Shown: piece after piece, positions 33,247-43,240 of the stretch
Layout of the letters: each line of letters opens with the position of its first letter
How positions within the stretch are numbered: position 1 is the first letter of the stretch
Origin: Synechococcus sp. AG-683-C23
GTDB taxonomy: Bacteria; Cyanobacteriota; Cyanobacteriia; PCC-6307; Cyanobiaceae
DNA: 57,744 bases
Assembly (NCBI GenBank): GCA_003208835.1
Contig: QCVD01000008.1
Span: 1 to 57,744 of the forward strand
Reading direction: 5' to 3'
The notes under the pieces: model-generated
The model's database searches: none
What the model was told of the DNA's origin: nothing
What the model saw: the letters and a program-made list of their open reading frames with translations, nothing else
Translations under genes and position numbers: made by a program

Positions 33247-33997
33247 GTGAGCGTGAATCTCACTGCACACTTGCCGTTCATGCGTGAAACCAGAACGCGC
33301 AGCTTTCGTTTCCTCAAAGACCGTCGCACGGTGATCGCCAGTGCAGACCAAGTTTTCATTGCCGCCTTAACCCACTGGTTGGTGGGATTGGGCCCCTGGT
33401 AGGGGCTGCCACCAGTGAGCAGGATGCCCTCAACTGCCTTGCAGCGAAGGACGTCCAACTCCTGGTGTGTACGGATCTACTCGACAGCGGCTCAGGCCCA
33501 GCCTTGGTCGCCGCAGCGAAAGCCCAGCATCCTTAACTGCGATGTTTGATGTTGATTCAGCGCCCCCTGCTCAGCACCATTGATGCAGCAATCGCTTCAG
33601 GTTGTGAGGGCCTATGCAGCCGTGAACGCCTCGGCGATGGAGGAGTGCTGAGCGTGCTCCAGGCCATGGATAGCGATGGCATCCACATGGATCCGACCAT
33701 CACAGGGGTGTGTCAGAACAGCCGCCGCCGCCCAATCCATGAGGGGTATCACCCCTAAGCGATGTGCTCAGCCTGAGAGAGGAGGATGTTTTACGGGGCC
33801 TATGCCGGGGACTCAGCAATCAGGAAATTGCCGATCAACTGCATCTCGCCATCGACACGATCAAACATGCTGTGACAAGCCTTTTCCGCAAACTTGAGGC
33901 CCGGGATCGAACCCAAGCCGTCCTCATTGCCTTCCAACACAACTTGGTCGACCCTCTTGCACCGATTCCCCGCTGGCACAACAGACCCCATCGCTGA
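33247..33997 (+). pseudogene. LuxR-type response regulator, broken
   Basis: The first phase reads RRTVIASADQVFIAALTHWL (receiver-like start) until a shift near 33,395 at ggcccctgg. The next phase continues PLVGAATSEQDALNCLAAKD and VCTDLLDSGSGPALVAAAKA, has TAA at about 33,535, and goes on LLSTIDAAIASGCEGLCSRE. At cacccctaag (about 33,750) the phase shifts again to LSLREEDVLRGLCRGLSNQE and then IADQLHLAIDTIKHAVTSLF, a good LuxR HTH. Both shifts fall at C runs. The gene is a pseudogene unless both are sequencing errors; a short HTH-only product is still possible. Confidence 0.75.
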
Positions 33998-34079
33998 ACC
34001 GATGTTTAAAGCCAAGCCTCCTGAACAACACACTCCAAAACGCCAAAGTTCAAAACACCAAACTCCACAACAAGCACGA

Positions 34080-34424
34080 ATGGACCACTCCACTCGCTCA
34101 TCGATGAAGCGCTGTCCATCCGCCGTTGCCGTTGGGTTGATCGGTTGGATCCTGCTCGGGTTCAGCCCAAGCGTGGTTGCTGCGGAGTCGGAGCGCACCA
34201 CCGCCTTAGTCACCAACTCCCAAGCGAACGCCCAATGTCTGATTCAGACGGGAACGATGGGGGCAGAGAAAGCCCTCACGCTGGCCAACCGTTTCCTCGA
34301 CGCCAAACAGGTGAGTCAAAAACAGCGGCGCACGGTGAACAACAGCCCTGGCTTTGAAGACCTAATGAAGCGCTACATCAACCAGCAGGGGGGCTGTGAA
34401 GCGATCGTTAAAGACTTTCAATAG
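34080..34424 (+). CDS. Secreted hypothetical protein
   Basis: The 114-residue protein has a signal peptide (SAVAVGLIGWILLGFSPSVV then AA). The mature part includes NAQCLIQTGTMGAEKALTLA and VSQKQRRTVNNSPGFEDLMK and ends YINQQGGCEAIVKDFQ. It probably acts outside the plasma membrane. Internal ATG 34,107 is an alternative start. Two Cys may form a disulfide. No family was recognised. Confidence 0.7.
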   Translation: MDHSTRSSMKRCPSAVAVGLIGWILLGFSPSVVAAESERTTALVTNSQANAQCLIQTGTMGAEKALTLANRFLDAKQVSQKQRRTVNNSPGFEDLMKRYINQQGGCEAIVKDFQ

Positions 34425-34472
34425 CAACCGACAAGGCATGTCGTTAAGGTTCGGCCACCTTCGCTGTGCGAA

Positions 34473-35054
34473 ATGCCCCGCAGCCACTGGTTAGATCCGC
34501 TGGCCAGACGTGTGCTGCAGGCCACCGGGCAACTGCCCCCTGCACGGTCTTCTGAAACGTCAAATAGTTTGCTGCAAAGCCACGAATCGGCCCTTCCTAG
34601 CAACTGGTTCCTGGACGTGAACCGCGGTAGCCGGGAGCAATGGCGAGAGCTGCCGGGCTGCACCGACGACATGGCCGATCTGCTTGTGCGACTGCAGCTC
34701 GGAGGCGTTCAGTTCGCTGCCGCCGACGACCTGTTTCGCCTGCTCGACCTGCCGACCGATCTCGCCCAACTCTGGGCTCCCCATCTGCTTTTCCACTGGT
34801 ACGGCGATGCGCCGCTGCAACCAGTGGACACCTGCATCGATCTCAACAACGCCAGTTCAGGAGAACTCACGACCCTGGCCTGGCCAGAGCAACGCATTCA
34901 TGGGTTGCTGCGGGAGCGACGCTTGCGTGGGTTCCGCGATTTAGCTGACCTGCAAGAACGGCTCTGCTTACCGGCCAGCACCGTGGAAAGCTTGATCGGT
35001 CGCGTCTCCTTCGGCCAGCGACGTGCCGGCCCGTCCCTCCCGCCACGCGGTTGA
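34473..35054 (+). CDS. Helix-hairpin-helix (ComEA-like) protein
   Basis: The 193-residue protein has two weak HhH repeats. The first is around ELPGCTDDMADLLVRLQLGG. The second is CIDLNNASSGELTTLAWPEQ with RERRLRGFRDLADLQERLCL, the pattern of ComEA-like proteins. A DNA-related role is likely. It is 4 bases from the GIY-YIG gene and probably co-transcribed. Confidence 0.75.
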   Translation: MPRSHWLDPLARRVLQATGQLPPARSSETSNSLLQSHESALPSNWFLDVNRGSREQWRELPGCTDDMADLLVRLQLGGVQFAAADDLFRLLDLPTDLAQLWAPHLLFHWYGDAPLQPVDTCIDLNNASSGELTTLAWPEQRIHGLLRERRLRGFRDLADLQERLCLPASTVESLIGRVSFGQRRAGPSLPPRG

Positions 35055-35058
35055 AGCG

Positions 35059-35631
35059 ATGCAAGGTGATCTGTTTTCGAGCGCTCCGATGGCGTCAACA
35101 CCCACCCCTGATCTGCCGATCACACCAGATCAGTTGCAGGCCTGGCAGCAACGACTCCACGACTTTCAGTCACCACGCTTTCGCCGCGACGTCTGTGACG
35201 CCGGACAGGTCGATTTATTCGGAGAGTCCAGTTGTGATGCCGCCAAAGCCATCAATCCCTTAGCGCTTACCCCACTCCCGCTGAGCTTCTGGCGTTGGGC
35301 TGATAGTCCCCATCGCGGAGCCGCCATTTATCTCGTGCTGGATCGTCCTCCCCACCTTGAACATCCACTTCTTCTTTATGTGGGGGAAACCATAGCCGCA
35401 GACCAACGCTGGAAGGGTGAGCACGACTGCAAGGCCTATCTCGCCGCCTATGGCGAAGCCCTTCAACGCTGCCAAATGGCCCATCAACTCAGCATTCGCT
35501 TCTACACGGATGTTCCGTCAGACACTCGGGCTCGCCGCAGGCTCGAACAACAGCTGATCCAACACTGGAATCCACCCTTCAACAAGGAAACGCGACAGCG
35601 CTGGGCCACACCGTTCACCGCTGACACCTAA
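35059..35631 (+). CDS. GIY-YIG nuclease-like protein
   Basis: The 190-residue protein has AAIYLVLDRPPHLEH and HPLLLYVGETIAADQRWKGE, the two strands where GIY and YIG lie, though diverged to AIYLV and LYVGET. RARRRLEQQLIQHWNPPFNK provides the later Arg/Glu helix and the Asn-Pro-Pro-x-Asn tail of UvrC-type GIY-YIG domains. The gene follows the HHH gene, a combination that recalls UvrC. The nuclease activity is inferred. Confidence 0.75.
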   Translation: MQGDLFSSAPMASTPTPDLPITPDQLQAWQQRLHDFQSPRFRRDVCDAGQVDLFGESSCDAAKAINPLALTPLPLSFWRWADSPHRGAAIYLVLDRPPHLEHPLLLYVGETIAADQRWKGEHDCKAYLAAYGEALQRCQMAHQLSIRFYTDVPSDTRARRRLEQQLIQHWNPPFNKETRQRWATPFTADT

Positions 35632-35970
35632 GGCTAAGAACCCCTGCAGTCGGTCAATCGCAAACCACCTCCCCGAACAAGCGGCAGCGCCGTCAAATGG
35701 TCTTGACATCCAACAAAGGCTTTAGCTCTGGTGTACTGCTGGCCAATGGGGTGCGGCTGCCGGGGATCCGTCGTTATTTCAGCCCCTAAGAGGCAGAGAC
35801 CCGATGGACAACTTTGCTTAAAGACGGATGAAAGAAAGCGTCACCCGTCTGCGGCGTGACTGCAGAGCCTAGAAATAAGAAAAGGAACTAATGAACCACC
35901 ACCAGCCCTGTTTCAACAGTGCATTTTGGTAGCGCCCTATTGCAATACGGCCGCCACCTTTGTGGGCTAA
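35632..35970. other. Stretch without a supported gene
   Basis: A 30-codon plus-strand frame at 35,697-35,789 (SNKGFSSGVLLANGVRLPGI) is open but unsupported. No repeat or terminator was recognised. Confidence 0.4.
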
Positions 35971-36264
35971 CCCTGTTATCCGCAGCCGCTCCTTTCAACG
36001 GAGGACATCACGGCGCTGAATCGTTTCGCTACGGGCAATGAGAACAGTCTCCCCTGCTTCCAGCGTTTCAAAAGCGATCCTCTCTTCATTGGTGACGACT
36101 GGAACAAACATCCGACCAAAGCCACCCTCGTTGGCATGCCGGTAGTCGCAGCGGGGGTCATTCTCAACGCGATGTTCGACTGGCTTGTTATTGGCGAAAT
36201 CCTCTGGGCCACTTGGGAGTTTCTGCATCACAAGTTTCAGAAACGGATAGGCCCATTTAAGTGA
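35971..36264 (+). pseudogene. Small membrane-protein gene, 5' decayed, copy 2 of the duplicated locus
   Basis: The frame is open from a stop at 35,968, without a usual start. It reads ALNRFATGNENSLPCFQRFK, then HPTKATLVGMPVVAAGVILN, then MFDWLVIGEILWATWEFLHH and ends RIGPFK-stop. A membrane helix lies at VGMPVVAAGVILNAMFDWLV. It is the fuller copy of the fragment at 1346-1477 and shares a 44-base exact block with it. Loss of a start codon suggests decay, though a non-standard start cannot be excluded. Confidence 0.5.
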
Positions 36265-36796
36265 GCGACACAAGATTTTCCAGAGGTGGCACCCGCCTAT
36301 CAATCACATATGGCTGTGCCGAATGTATCTGGATGCTGCTATCCACTGGGGTTACCCCATAAAGCAGATGAAGGATGGCGAATTCTTCAAATTAAAGAAA
36401 GCTCTTACCTGGGTTCCTGGGTCTATCGAATGCGGAACAGGCAGCCAGCCTTGTCGAATTAGTCGTGATAACAGCTTCGACATCGGAAGGGACCATTGAC
36501 TCTGTGGCTGATGTATCCACCTTCACTTGATTAGCCATAACCACATCGCCCAATCGGGGGATTCACTAAAACCCCAAATCCCTCTCGCACCAGTACCTTG
36601 CTTCTTAAGTTGCCCCAAACAGAGGAGTAGATACAACGATTAATAGCGTTTATGTCGACAACATTGCGACCCAATGCGTGCCAAGCACGGCAGCAATGCC
36701 CGGCAAGCACAATTACTCTAAAGAACTTTTGTGTGCTTGTTGATGCCGAATACCTATATTGAGGCTATAAAGTGACGCAATAGCAGAGGAGATTGA
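36265..36796. other. Stretch without a supported gene
   Basis: No credible frame or repeat was found. A promoter-like ttgatg - 17 bases - tataaa arrangement lies near 36,750-36,775, ahead of the small gene at 36,797. Confidence 0.4.
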
Positions 36797-36880
36797 ATGG
36801 GTTTCACGTTTCCGACCATCGTATTAGGCGTTTTATCGTTCGTTGTCTTTCACTTTCTGCTGTCTCCAATATTTGGATAA
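36797..36880 (+). CDS. Small membrane peptide, 27 residues
   Basis: MGFTFPTIVLGVLSFVVFHF and LLSPIFG form one membrane helix. A strong Shine-Dalgarno (gaggag) lies 6 bases before the ATG. Size and start signal suggest a real thylakoid or plasma membrane peptide, unnamed. Confidence 0.5.
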   Translation: MGFTFPTIVLGVLSFVVFHFLLSPIFG

Positions 36881-36954
36881 ACAGCAAAAGTTAAACTCTT
36901 GAGCAACAACTTTTAAAGCATTTGCCAGTCGCAACAGGGACTTCAGCTCTTTTC

Positions 36955-37096
36955 CCGCCCAACCCTTTACATACCTTCACTAAAAGGTTACAGTTTATTA
37001 AGTCTTCCGTGGACGGGACACTCAATCGAAAGACGCCTGTGGGAGGTGGTCTTTCAAGCAATCAGAGTAAGGCTGCTGTGGAAGGCAGCCTTTTTG
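36955..37096 (+). ncRNA. Candidate small RNA with two 3' hairpins
   Basis: A segment without coding signal contains the hairpin aaagacgcc/ggtggtcttt (about 37,028-37,054) and then the terminator hairpin aaggctgc/gcagcctt with a T run (37,069-37,096). Such a tandem arrangement in an intergenic gap is typical of a trans-acting RNA. No known cyanobacterial Yfr motif was seen. Confidence 0.35.
37069..37096 (+). terminator. Rho-independent terminator
   Basis: Stem aaggctgc/gcagcctt with an 8-base loop, followed by five T. It ends whatever is transcribed from 36,797 or the candidate RNA, ahead of pepA. Confidence 0.85.
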
Positions 37097-37100
37097 GTGT

Positions 37101-37286
37101 TTAGACGTTTTCTGTGACTCCTCGCCTGGGCATTGAACAGAAGGCGGCACCGTTCACTAATTCCCACTCCTTAAACAGCCCACAGCCGTTGTCGCTCACA
37201 CCATCACGGCTGATCTCTAGTTGTCCAGAGGCATCGCTACGCTCGTGGTTTGAACCTGCGTCAGCCCATGCGGCTCTCCATCTCAT
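37101..37286 (-). CDS. Possible hypothetical protein opposite the pepA leader
   Basis: The 61-residue minus frame ends DGVSDNGCGLFKEWELVNGA and AFCSMPRRGVTENV. The composition looks coding (Trp, Cys, Gly turns), but it overlaps the pepA start on the other strand and no family was recognised. Confidence 0.3.
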   Translation of the reverse strand: MRWRAAWADAGSNHERSDASGQLEISRDGVSDNGCGLFKEWELVNGAAFCSMPRRGVTENV

Positions 37287-38740
37287 CCACGAACCTCAAG
37301 GAGTGGAGCGGCGATGTGTTGGTCGTCGGGCTACCGAAGGGAGAGCCGTCCACCACGGCAGTGCATCTGGAGAGTCGATTCCCAGGCGTGAGCACCGCCC
37401 TCAGCCAGCAGGCCTTCGAAGGCAAAACTGGCCAAAAACTTGTGCTCAACCCACTGGCTGAAGCCAAACCCCAGCGTCTTGTGCTGGTTGGCCTTGGGGA
37501 TGCTGATGCCATCGACCTCGACGGCCTACGGGCTGCGGCGGCGGCCGGTGCCCAGGCCTCGATTGGCTGCAACGGTTGCTTAGGCCTTCAGCTTCCCTGG
37601 GATTCGCACAACCCAGACCATGCCGCCCGCATCAGCGCCGAGGCCGTTCGCCTCTCGCTGTACACCGATCAACGCTTCCAGAAGGACCCTGAACAGCGTC
37701 GCCTCCCCACCGCCCTGGAGCTGATTGGCTTACCAGCCTCTGCCGCCGCAGGCCTCGAACCCGTCAATGCCACGTGCGCCGGTGTTGAGTTGGCCCGCGA
37801 ACTCGTGGCGGCTCCACCGAACTACGTCACCCCATCAGCCTTAGCAGAAACCGCTGCTGCTTTGGCACGCGACTACGGAATGGAACTCACCATCCTTGAG
37901 CGAGCCGACTGTGAAGCCCGTGGCATGGGCGCGTTTCTAGCGGTGAGCCAGGGCTCGGATCTTCCGCCCAAATTCATTCACCTGATTTATCGACCAGAAG
38001 GAGCGGTAAAGCGGCGCCTCGCCCTCGTCGGCAAAGGCCTCACCTTTGATTCCGGCGGCTACAACCTCAAGGTGGGGGGCGCTCAGATCGACATGATGAA
38101 ATTCGATATGGGCGGAAGTGCCTCCGTGCTCGGGGCGATGCGTTCCATCGGAGAACTGAAGCCCGCCGGCGTGGAGGTACACATGGTGGTGGCATCCTGC
38201 GAAAACATGGTGAATGGCTCTGCCGTTCACCCCGGCGACATCGTGACGGCCGCCAATGGCACCACGATCGAGATCAACAACACGGATGCGGAAGGGCGGC
38301 TGACCCTCGCCGACGCGCTGCTCTATGCCTGCGAGCAAAAACCCGATGCCGTGGTCGATTTAGCCACCCTGACTGGGGCCTGCGTCGTGGCGCTTGGCGA
38401 TGAAATGGCAGGGTTTTGGTCCAACAACGATGCGTTAGCTGAAGCCCTCGACACCGCTGCGGATGCTGGAGGCGAAGGCCTCTGGCGCATGCCACTCCGC
38501 CAGTCCTACAAAAAAGGACTGAAGTCGCTGTTGGCCGACATGAAAAACACCGGACCCAGACCCGGTGGATCCATCACCGCAGCCCTCTTCCTCAAGGAAT
38601 TCGTGAGCCAAGACACGGCTTGGGCCCACATTGATATTGCTGGCCCCGTGTGGAGCGATAAAGGCAAAGGGGTGAATCCCGCGGGCGCCACCGGCTATGG
38701 GGTACGCACCTTGGTGAACTGGGTGTGCTCTCAGGCATGA
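37268..38740 (+). CDS. pepA: Leucyl aminopeptidase
   Basis: The 490-residue M17 protein has an N-terminal macro-like domain and a C-terminal catalytic domain. VGKGLTFDSGGYNLKVGG supplies metal-binding Lys and Asp, KFDMGGSASVLGAM follows, and NTDAEGRLTLADALLYA is the family signature. It removes N-terminal leucine and other residues from peptides, and often binds DNA in bacteria. The ATG at 37,268 was chosen. A four-base overlap (ATGA) couples it to the next small membrane gene. Confidence 0.95.
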   Translation: MRLSISSTNLKEWSGDVLVVGLPKGEPSTTAVHLESRFPGVSTALSQQAFEGKTGQKLVLNPLAEAKPQRLVLVGLGDADAIDLDGLRAAAAAGAQASIGCNGCLGLQLPWDSHNPDHAARISAEAVRLSLYTDQRFQKDPEQRRLPTALELIGLPASAAAGLEPVNATCAGVELARELVAAPPNYVTPSALAETAAALARDYGMELTILERADCEARGMGAFLAVSQGSDLPPKFIHLIYRPEGAVKRRLALVGKGLTFDSGGYNLKVGGAQIDMMKFDMGGSASVLGAMRSIGELKPAGVEVHMVVASCENMVNGSAVHPGDIVTAANGTTIEINNTDAEGRLTLADALLYACEQKPDAVVDLATLTGACVVALGDEMAGFWSNNDALAEALDTAADAGGEGLWRMPLRQSYKKGLKSLLADMKNTGPRPGGSITAALFLKEFVSQDTAWAHIDIAGPVWSDKGKGVNPAGATGYGVRTLVNWVCSQA

Positions 38741-38973
38741 GCCCCTCACCGATCCGCTGGTACATCAAGGCTCAACTGGGAGTATTACTGCTTCCGATTG
38801 GCTTATGCCTTTTTGGAGAAGCGGTCAGCCGTAAAGTGGTTCAAATGCTCGGCCAAGACGGCGGGCCTTGGTTTTGGTACGGAACCCTGAGTTTGATCTG
38901 CATCAACGCAGGCATCGGGCTCATGGTGGAAAGCGGACTGACCCGAGGCTTTCCAGGTCGCAAACGTCCTTGA
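38737..38973 (+). CDS. Small membrane protein
   Basis: The 78-residue protein begins MSPSPIRWYIKAQLGVLLLP and has two hydrophobic helices (about 11-30 and 48-65). The start overlaps the pepA stop, so it is translationally coupled. The role is unknown. Confidence 0.65.
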   Translation: MSPSPIRWYIKAQLGVLLLPIGLCLFGEAVSRKVVQMLGQDGGPWFWYGTLSLICINAGIGLMVESGLTRGFPGRKRP

Positions 38974-39159
38974 TTAAGACGCCATGGCGTGAAGGGCCTG
39001 GCCGACACTCGCAGGCATTTCCAAGGCATGAATCTGCCAGCGTGCACGATCTGAGCACGACTCCAAAATCCGATCCAAATCATCCGAAGCGTGCTTCGGT
39101 GACGGATACGGACCGATATGTCGAGTACCGAGGCCATCCTTAACGGTCAGCAGATACAT
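38974..39159 (-). CDS. Hypothetical protein
   Basis: The 61-residue protein begins MYLLTVKDGLGTRHIGPYPS and ends VGQALHAMAS. A good Shine-Dalgarno (ggaggg) lies 7 bases upstream, which decides this ATG over a longer reading. It resembles small conserved picocyanobacterial proteins; the role is unknown. Confidence 0.65.
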   Translation of the reverse strand: MYLLTVKDGLGTRHIGPYPSPKHASDDLDRILESCSDRARWQIHALEMPASVGQALHAMAS

Positions 39160-39308
39160 ACATCTCCCTCCTTCCGGACCTGATGATAAACATGATTTCC
39201 AGGAACGTCGATAGCGGACAACCCGCACCTTCACTGAGAAATCACTGAAAAATATGGACAAATTTATTTAATGCCTAGAAAAGGCTATGACCTGTTTTCT
39301 TAAGGATT

Positions 39309-39950
39309 TCATTCCAATTCAGCAACTTTCTGCCAACTTTCCCCCGTTCTCGCTTGCGATCCCCACACCGCATCGAGACGGCGATCACGGCCACAACTAA
39401 ACCGATAAAACGAATACTTCAGATCGTTGAGCTCGGCGTAATTCTGGTGATATTCCTCAGCCGGCCAAAACGGCGCCGAACCACGGAGTTCCACTTTGAT
39501 GGCAGAACGCGGTCGGCCTAAATCTTGAGCCGCTGCCGCCGCACTCGACTCGGCAGCCTGGGCTTGGGCGCCATCAGCCGTAAAGATCACCGGTCGGTAA
39601 GAGTCACCGCGATCACAAAACTGACCACCACCATCAAAAGGATCAACGTTGCGCCAGTAGCTGCGCAACAACGTGCTGTACGAAATCACAGCCGGATCGA
39701 AGCGGACTTGCACCGCCTCCTGATGACCTGTTTCTTCACCGCTCACCTGGCGATAGGTGGGCTGATCCACATGGCCGCCGCTATAACCACTGATCGCGTC
39801 AATCACCCCTGGGAGGTGCTCCAAATCGTGCTCTAAACACCAGAAACACCCCCCAGCGAAAACCGCCGTTTGTTCAGCCGCCGCAACGGAATGGGAGCCT
39901 CCAATCACCAACAGGGCACTGAGTAGTACCCCCATCACTCGAACCATCAC
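39309..39950 (-). CDS. msrA: Peptide methionine sulfoxide reductase A, exported
   Basis: The 213-residue protein has a signal peptide ([20 protein letters not shown]) and then [20 protein letters not shown] with the catalytic [24 protein letters not shown] and the later [10 protein letters not shown] segment also fit. It repairs methionine sulfoxide, here probably in the periplasm. It overlaps lpxB in TGATG style and so joins the lipid A operon at its 3' end. Confidence 0.95.
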   Translation of the reverse strand: MMVRVMGVLLSALLVIGGSHSVAAAEQTAVFAGGCFWCLEHDLEHLPGVIDAISGYSGGHVDQPTYRQVSGEETGHQEAVQVRFDPAVISYSTLLRSYWRNVDPFDGGGQFCDRGDSYRPVIFTADGAQAQAAESSAAAAAQDLGRPRSAIKVELRGSAPFWPAEEYHQNYAELNDLKYSFYRFSCGRDRRLDAVWGSQARTGESWQKVAELE

Positions 39951-41128
39951 ATCATTTGATCGAAGATCGCCTGAGCCGCCCTTGTGGTGACGCCAGGCTC
40001 GCCCAGCGTGGCGCGAAGCCGGCTGTAACCGTGAAGCATCGCTGTCCGTTCTGGACTGCCGTGGTTCAGCAACGGTTGCGCCAACTCCACCAAAGCCTCA
40101 GACGTGAACTCGTCCTGCAGCAATTCTGGAACCAGGCGCTCCTTGAGCAAGAGATTGACCGGCGAAATATGTTCCACCTGAAAGCGCAACACGTGCCTTG
40201 CCACAAAGGCGGTGGCTCGGCTCACTCGATAGCCCACCACCTGCGGCACCCCCTGCAACGCCAGCTCCAAATTCACCGTGCCGGACTTGCCAAGTGCGAC
40301 ATCCGCCGCCGCCGCAAGCTGCTTTTTCACACCATCTGCATCAGCAGCAGGGATTACACGGCCGTTACGAACACCCGCCGCCGCAAGCGCTTCGGCCAAG
40401 GGCAGCTCAAATCGCTCTAATCCTGCAGGCACCAACACTTGCAGGCCAGGGCAACGCTGCTGAAGCATGGCGGCTGCGCGAGCCAGAGCCGGCATCAAAT
40501 AGCGCAATTCCTGGTGCCGTGAGGCCGGAACCAAGAGCAACACCGGTGCATCGGGATCGAGTCCTAACGCCCGTCTAGACGCAAGCCGTTCTGGCAAGTC
40601 TTGAAAGCTGTCCAGCAGCGGATGGCCAACCCAAGTGACATTCGCTCCACGCTCGGCATAAAACTCAGCCTCGGCAGGAAAAACAGCCAGGATCTGATTG
40701 GTAAAACCAAGCAATTGGGTGGTGCTGCCATCACCAAAGCGCCAAGCCCATTCCTGGGGAGCGATGTAATAGGTGATCGGCAACGACGAGCGGTATTTGC
40801 GCAACCGAGTTCCCAGCCGAGCATTCGCCCCCACGTAGTCGATCAACACCACAGCATCGGGAGGGCGTTGCACCAATAAGCGGTCTACCTTTGCCTGCAG
40901 CCGCAAGGTGGGCAAAATCAACGGAACGGCTTCCCAGAGACCGATCGCGCCCATCGGAGCGGTGTCGGCGATCAACTCTGCGCCAGCCGCCTTCATCCGG
41001 GGGCCACCGAGAGCCAAGATCTCTAATTCGATCCCCCGCCGCAAGGCCTCAGCCTTGAGGGCATGCATCAAGAGGCTGCCCTGCAAATCGCCGGAGACTT
41101 CGCCGGTGCTGATCAGCAAACGCACCAT
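39947..41128 (-). CDS. lpxB: Lipid-A-disaccharide synthase
   Basis: The 393-residue GT-B enzyme starts [18 protein letters not shown], has [19 protein letters not shown] and the later [20 protein letters not shown]. It joins two UDP-acylglucosamine units to the lipid A disaccharide. The start overlaps the lpxA stop. Confidence 0.95.
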   Translation of the reverse strand: MVRLLISTGEVSGDLQGSLLMHALKAEALRRGIELEILALGGPRMKAAGAELIADTAPMGAIGLWEAVPLILPTLRLQAKVDRLLVQRPPDAVVLIDYVGANARLGTRLRKYRSSLPITYYIAPQEWAWRFGDGSTTQLLGFTNQILAVFPAEAEFYAERGANVTWVGHPLLDSFQDLPERLASRRALGLDPDAPVLLLVPASRHQELRYLMPALARAAAMLQQRCPGLQVLVPAGLERFELPLAEALAAAGVRNGRVIPAADADGVKKQLAAAADVALGKSGTVNLELALQGVPQVVGYRVSRATAFVARHVLRFQVEHISPVNLLLKERLVPELLQDEFTSEALVELAQPLLNHGSPERTAMLHGYSRLRATLGEPGVTTRAAQAIFDQMM

Positions 41129-41955
41129 CAGCGGTGACTCAATGCAGGAGTCGGCCCGCGACGCCCCTTGGCAGTCGACGCCTCAAGGAAGCTGCAGAGA
41201 TGGTCTGCTGCTGGCAAGAGCTCCAGGCCTCGAGCCTGCTCCAGGGCCTCAGCCATCAGGCATTCAGAGCGGTAGAGCAGATTCCAGATGTCCTTCAGTT
41301 GCTTGAATTCGCGGCCCTCATGCCGATCCACGAGTCCACTGCGCTGCAAACCAACCCGATTCAGGCCACGCAAGCGTCCTGGGTGGCCTTCAACCATGGC
41401 GTAAGGAGGGATATCGCGAATCACACGGGTCATCCCACCGATCATCGCCAATCCTCCGATGTGCACGAATTGATGGATGCCAATGCAACCACCGATCACA
41501 GCACGATCTTCGATCACAACATGACCTGCAGCCTGAATGGCATTCGACATAACGATGCCATTGCCCAACAAACAATTGTGGCCGAGATGGCAATAGGCCA
41601 TTAACAGGTTTCGATCACCCAGACGGGTTTGTTCACCCTCTTCCGTTGCACGATTGATCGTGACAAATTCCCGAAGCGTGTTGCCATCGCCAATCACCAC
41701 CTCAGTATTGGCACCGCGGTACTTCAAATCCTGTGGTTCCTGCCCCAAGCAGGCTCCAGGGAAGACTTTGTTGTCCTTCCCCAAGGTGACCCGTCCATCC
41801 AGGACAACATTGGGCCCGATCCAAGTGTTGTCGCCAATCACCACTTGCGGACCGACCACAGCACCTGAACTGATCACCACACCAGTTCCAAGCTCGGCCT
41901 TGGAATGAACCACCGCTTGGGCATGGATCTGTGGGGTAGACCTTTCCACCGTCAT
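41128..41955 (-). CDS. lpxA: UDP-N-acetylglucosamine acyltransferase
   Basis: The 275-residue left-handed beta-helix has many hexapeptide repeats ([58 protein letters not shown] with the catalytic His, then [19 protein letters not shown]). It places the first acyl chain on UDP-GlcNAc. The length is slightly above the E. coli enzyme. Confidence 0.95.
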   Translation of the reverse strand: MTVERSTPQIHAQAVVHSKAELGTGVVISSGAVVGPQVVIGDNTWIGPNVVLDGRVTLGKDNKVFPGACLGQEPQDLKYRGANTEVVIGDGNTLREFVTINRATEEGEQTRLGDRNLLMAYCHLGHNCLLGNGIVMSNAIQAAGHVVIEDRAVIGGCIGIHQFVHIGGLAMIGGMTRVIRDIPPYAMVEGHPGRLRGLNRVGLQRSGLVDRHEGREFKQLKDIWNLLYRSECLMAEALEQARGLELLPAADHLCSFLEASTAKGRRGPTPALSHR

Positions 41956-41960
41956 CAGCC

Positions 41961-42416
41961 TCAGTCCACCAAGGAGAACATCAGTTCACCAGAGCAAACC
42001 AATGCACCCCCAACGGTGGCCTCTCCTTTGATTTTGCCGAAACGCTTGCGTTTCAGGCTCAACAATTCGCATTGAATGATCAGTTGATCACCAGGAACCA
42101 CCGGCCGTCTAAACCGAACCCCATCGATGCCTGCAAAAACGAATAAACCCTTGGGCAAATCAGGAATTTGGGCAACGATCAAGCCACCAACTTGGGCCAT
42201 CGCCTCCACGATCAACACCCCCGGCATCAATGGACGTTCTGGGAAATGCCCTTGAAATTGCGGCTCATTCATCGTGACGTTTTTAATAGCCGTGGCCGAA
42301 ACCCCAGGCTCATAAGCAATCACCCGATCAACAAGGGCAAATGGATAGCGGTGGGGCAATAACCCAGCGATCTGCTCGCTTGTTAGTACGACATCCGATG
42401 GAGTGGGATCAGTCAC
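41961..42416 (-). CDS. fabZ: 3-Hydroxyacyl-[acyl-carrier-protein] dehydratase
   Basis: The 151-residue hot-dog fold has [13 protein letters not shown] and [20 protein letters not shown] with catalytic His and Glu. It removes water from 3-hydroxyacyl-ACP in fatty acid elongation and competes with LpxA for the substrate, which explains its place here. It overlaps lpxC by 4 bases. Confidence 0.96.
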   Translation of the reverse strand: MTDPTPSDVVLTSEQIAGLLPHRYPFALVDRVIAYEPGVSATAIKNVTMNEPQFQGHFPERPLMPGVLIVEAMAQVGGLIVAQIPDLPKGLFVFAGIDGVRFRRPVVPGDQLIIQCELLSLKRKRFGKIKGEATVGGALVCSGELMFSLVD

Positions 42417-43240
42417 AGGGCAGCAGCCAGATCGGTGTGGAGTCCATGGGAGCCTCGATAAACGAGGACTTGAGCTTGGGGAAAGCCAACCAGGGCCAGA
42501 TCTCCAATGAGATCTAAAAGCTTATGGCGCACCGGTTCATCTGGAAAACGAAGCGGCGGGTTCAGCCAATGATCACCATCGCAGACCAGAGCATTGTCGA
42601 GGGCACCACCTTGAATCAAGCCAGCGGCGCGTAACTGTTCCACTTGATCTCGAAAGCCGAAGGTGCGTGCGGGGGCGATCTCCTTCACAAACCGCTCCGG
42701 AGTGAGATCCAAAGCCAACTGCTGCTGCCCAATCGCTCTCTGAGGGAAATCAATAATCCCCACAACACGGAACTTTGTTGCCGGAATCGCCGTGATCACA
42801 CTCCCTCCGCGAGAGCGAATCAACTGTTGAGCCAACGACGGAACAGGCAGTCGCGGGGTTTCAGCTGGTTTGATTCCAGCCTCAACAATCGCCTCAACCC
42901 AGTTCAGTGCCGAACCATCCATCAAGGGGATTTCATTACCCTGAAGTTGAATTTCCACGTGGGTTAGGCCGCAACCGGCCAGGGCTGCCAACAAATGTTC
43001 CACTGTGGCCACCTTGCATGGCCCCAAATCAAGGGAGGTGCAGAGCTGGCTATCGCGAACCTGATGGGGAGCCAAGCGAAAAGGTTGATCGTGGCCCTCA
43101 ACTCTGAGGAAGAACCCTGGATTAACAGAGCCCTTGAGCTGAACCTCCGAAGAATGGCCGCTGTGGAGCCCAACACCAAAACGCTTGGCTTGCCCAGCAA
43201 GCGTCCATGCACCCGAATAATCTTCAGGCCAAAAAGTCAC
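42413..43240 (-). CDS. lpxC: UDP-3-O-acyl-N-acetylglucosamine deacetylase
   Basis: The 275-residue zinc enzyme shows [34 protein letters not shown] with a zinc His, and [15 protein letters not shown] with the His/Asp zinc pair. It commits the sugar to lipid A synthesis. It overlaps the Omp85 gene and fabZ. Confidence 0.96.
   Translation of the reverse strand: MTFWPEDYSGAWTLAGQAKRFGVGLHSGHSSEVQLKGSVNPGFFLRVEGHDQPFRLAPHQVRDSQLCTSLDLGPCKVATVEHLLAALAGCGLTHVEIQLQGNEIPLMDGSALNWVEAIVEAGIKPAETPRLPVPSLAQQLIRSRGGSVITAIPATKFRVVGIIDFPQRAIGQQQLALDLTPERFVKEIAPARTFGFRDQVEQLRAAGLIQGGALDNALVCDGDHWLNPPLRFPDEPVRHKLLDLIGDLALVGFPQAQVLVYRGSHGLHTDLAAAL

Noticed and set aside
35697..35789. 30-codon plus frame
   Set aside because: Too short, with no ribosome binding site and no recognisable feature.
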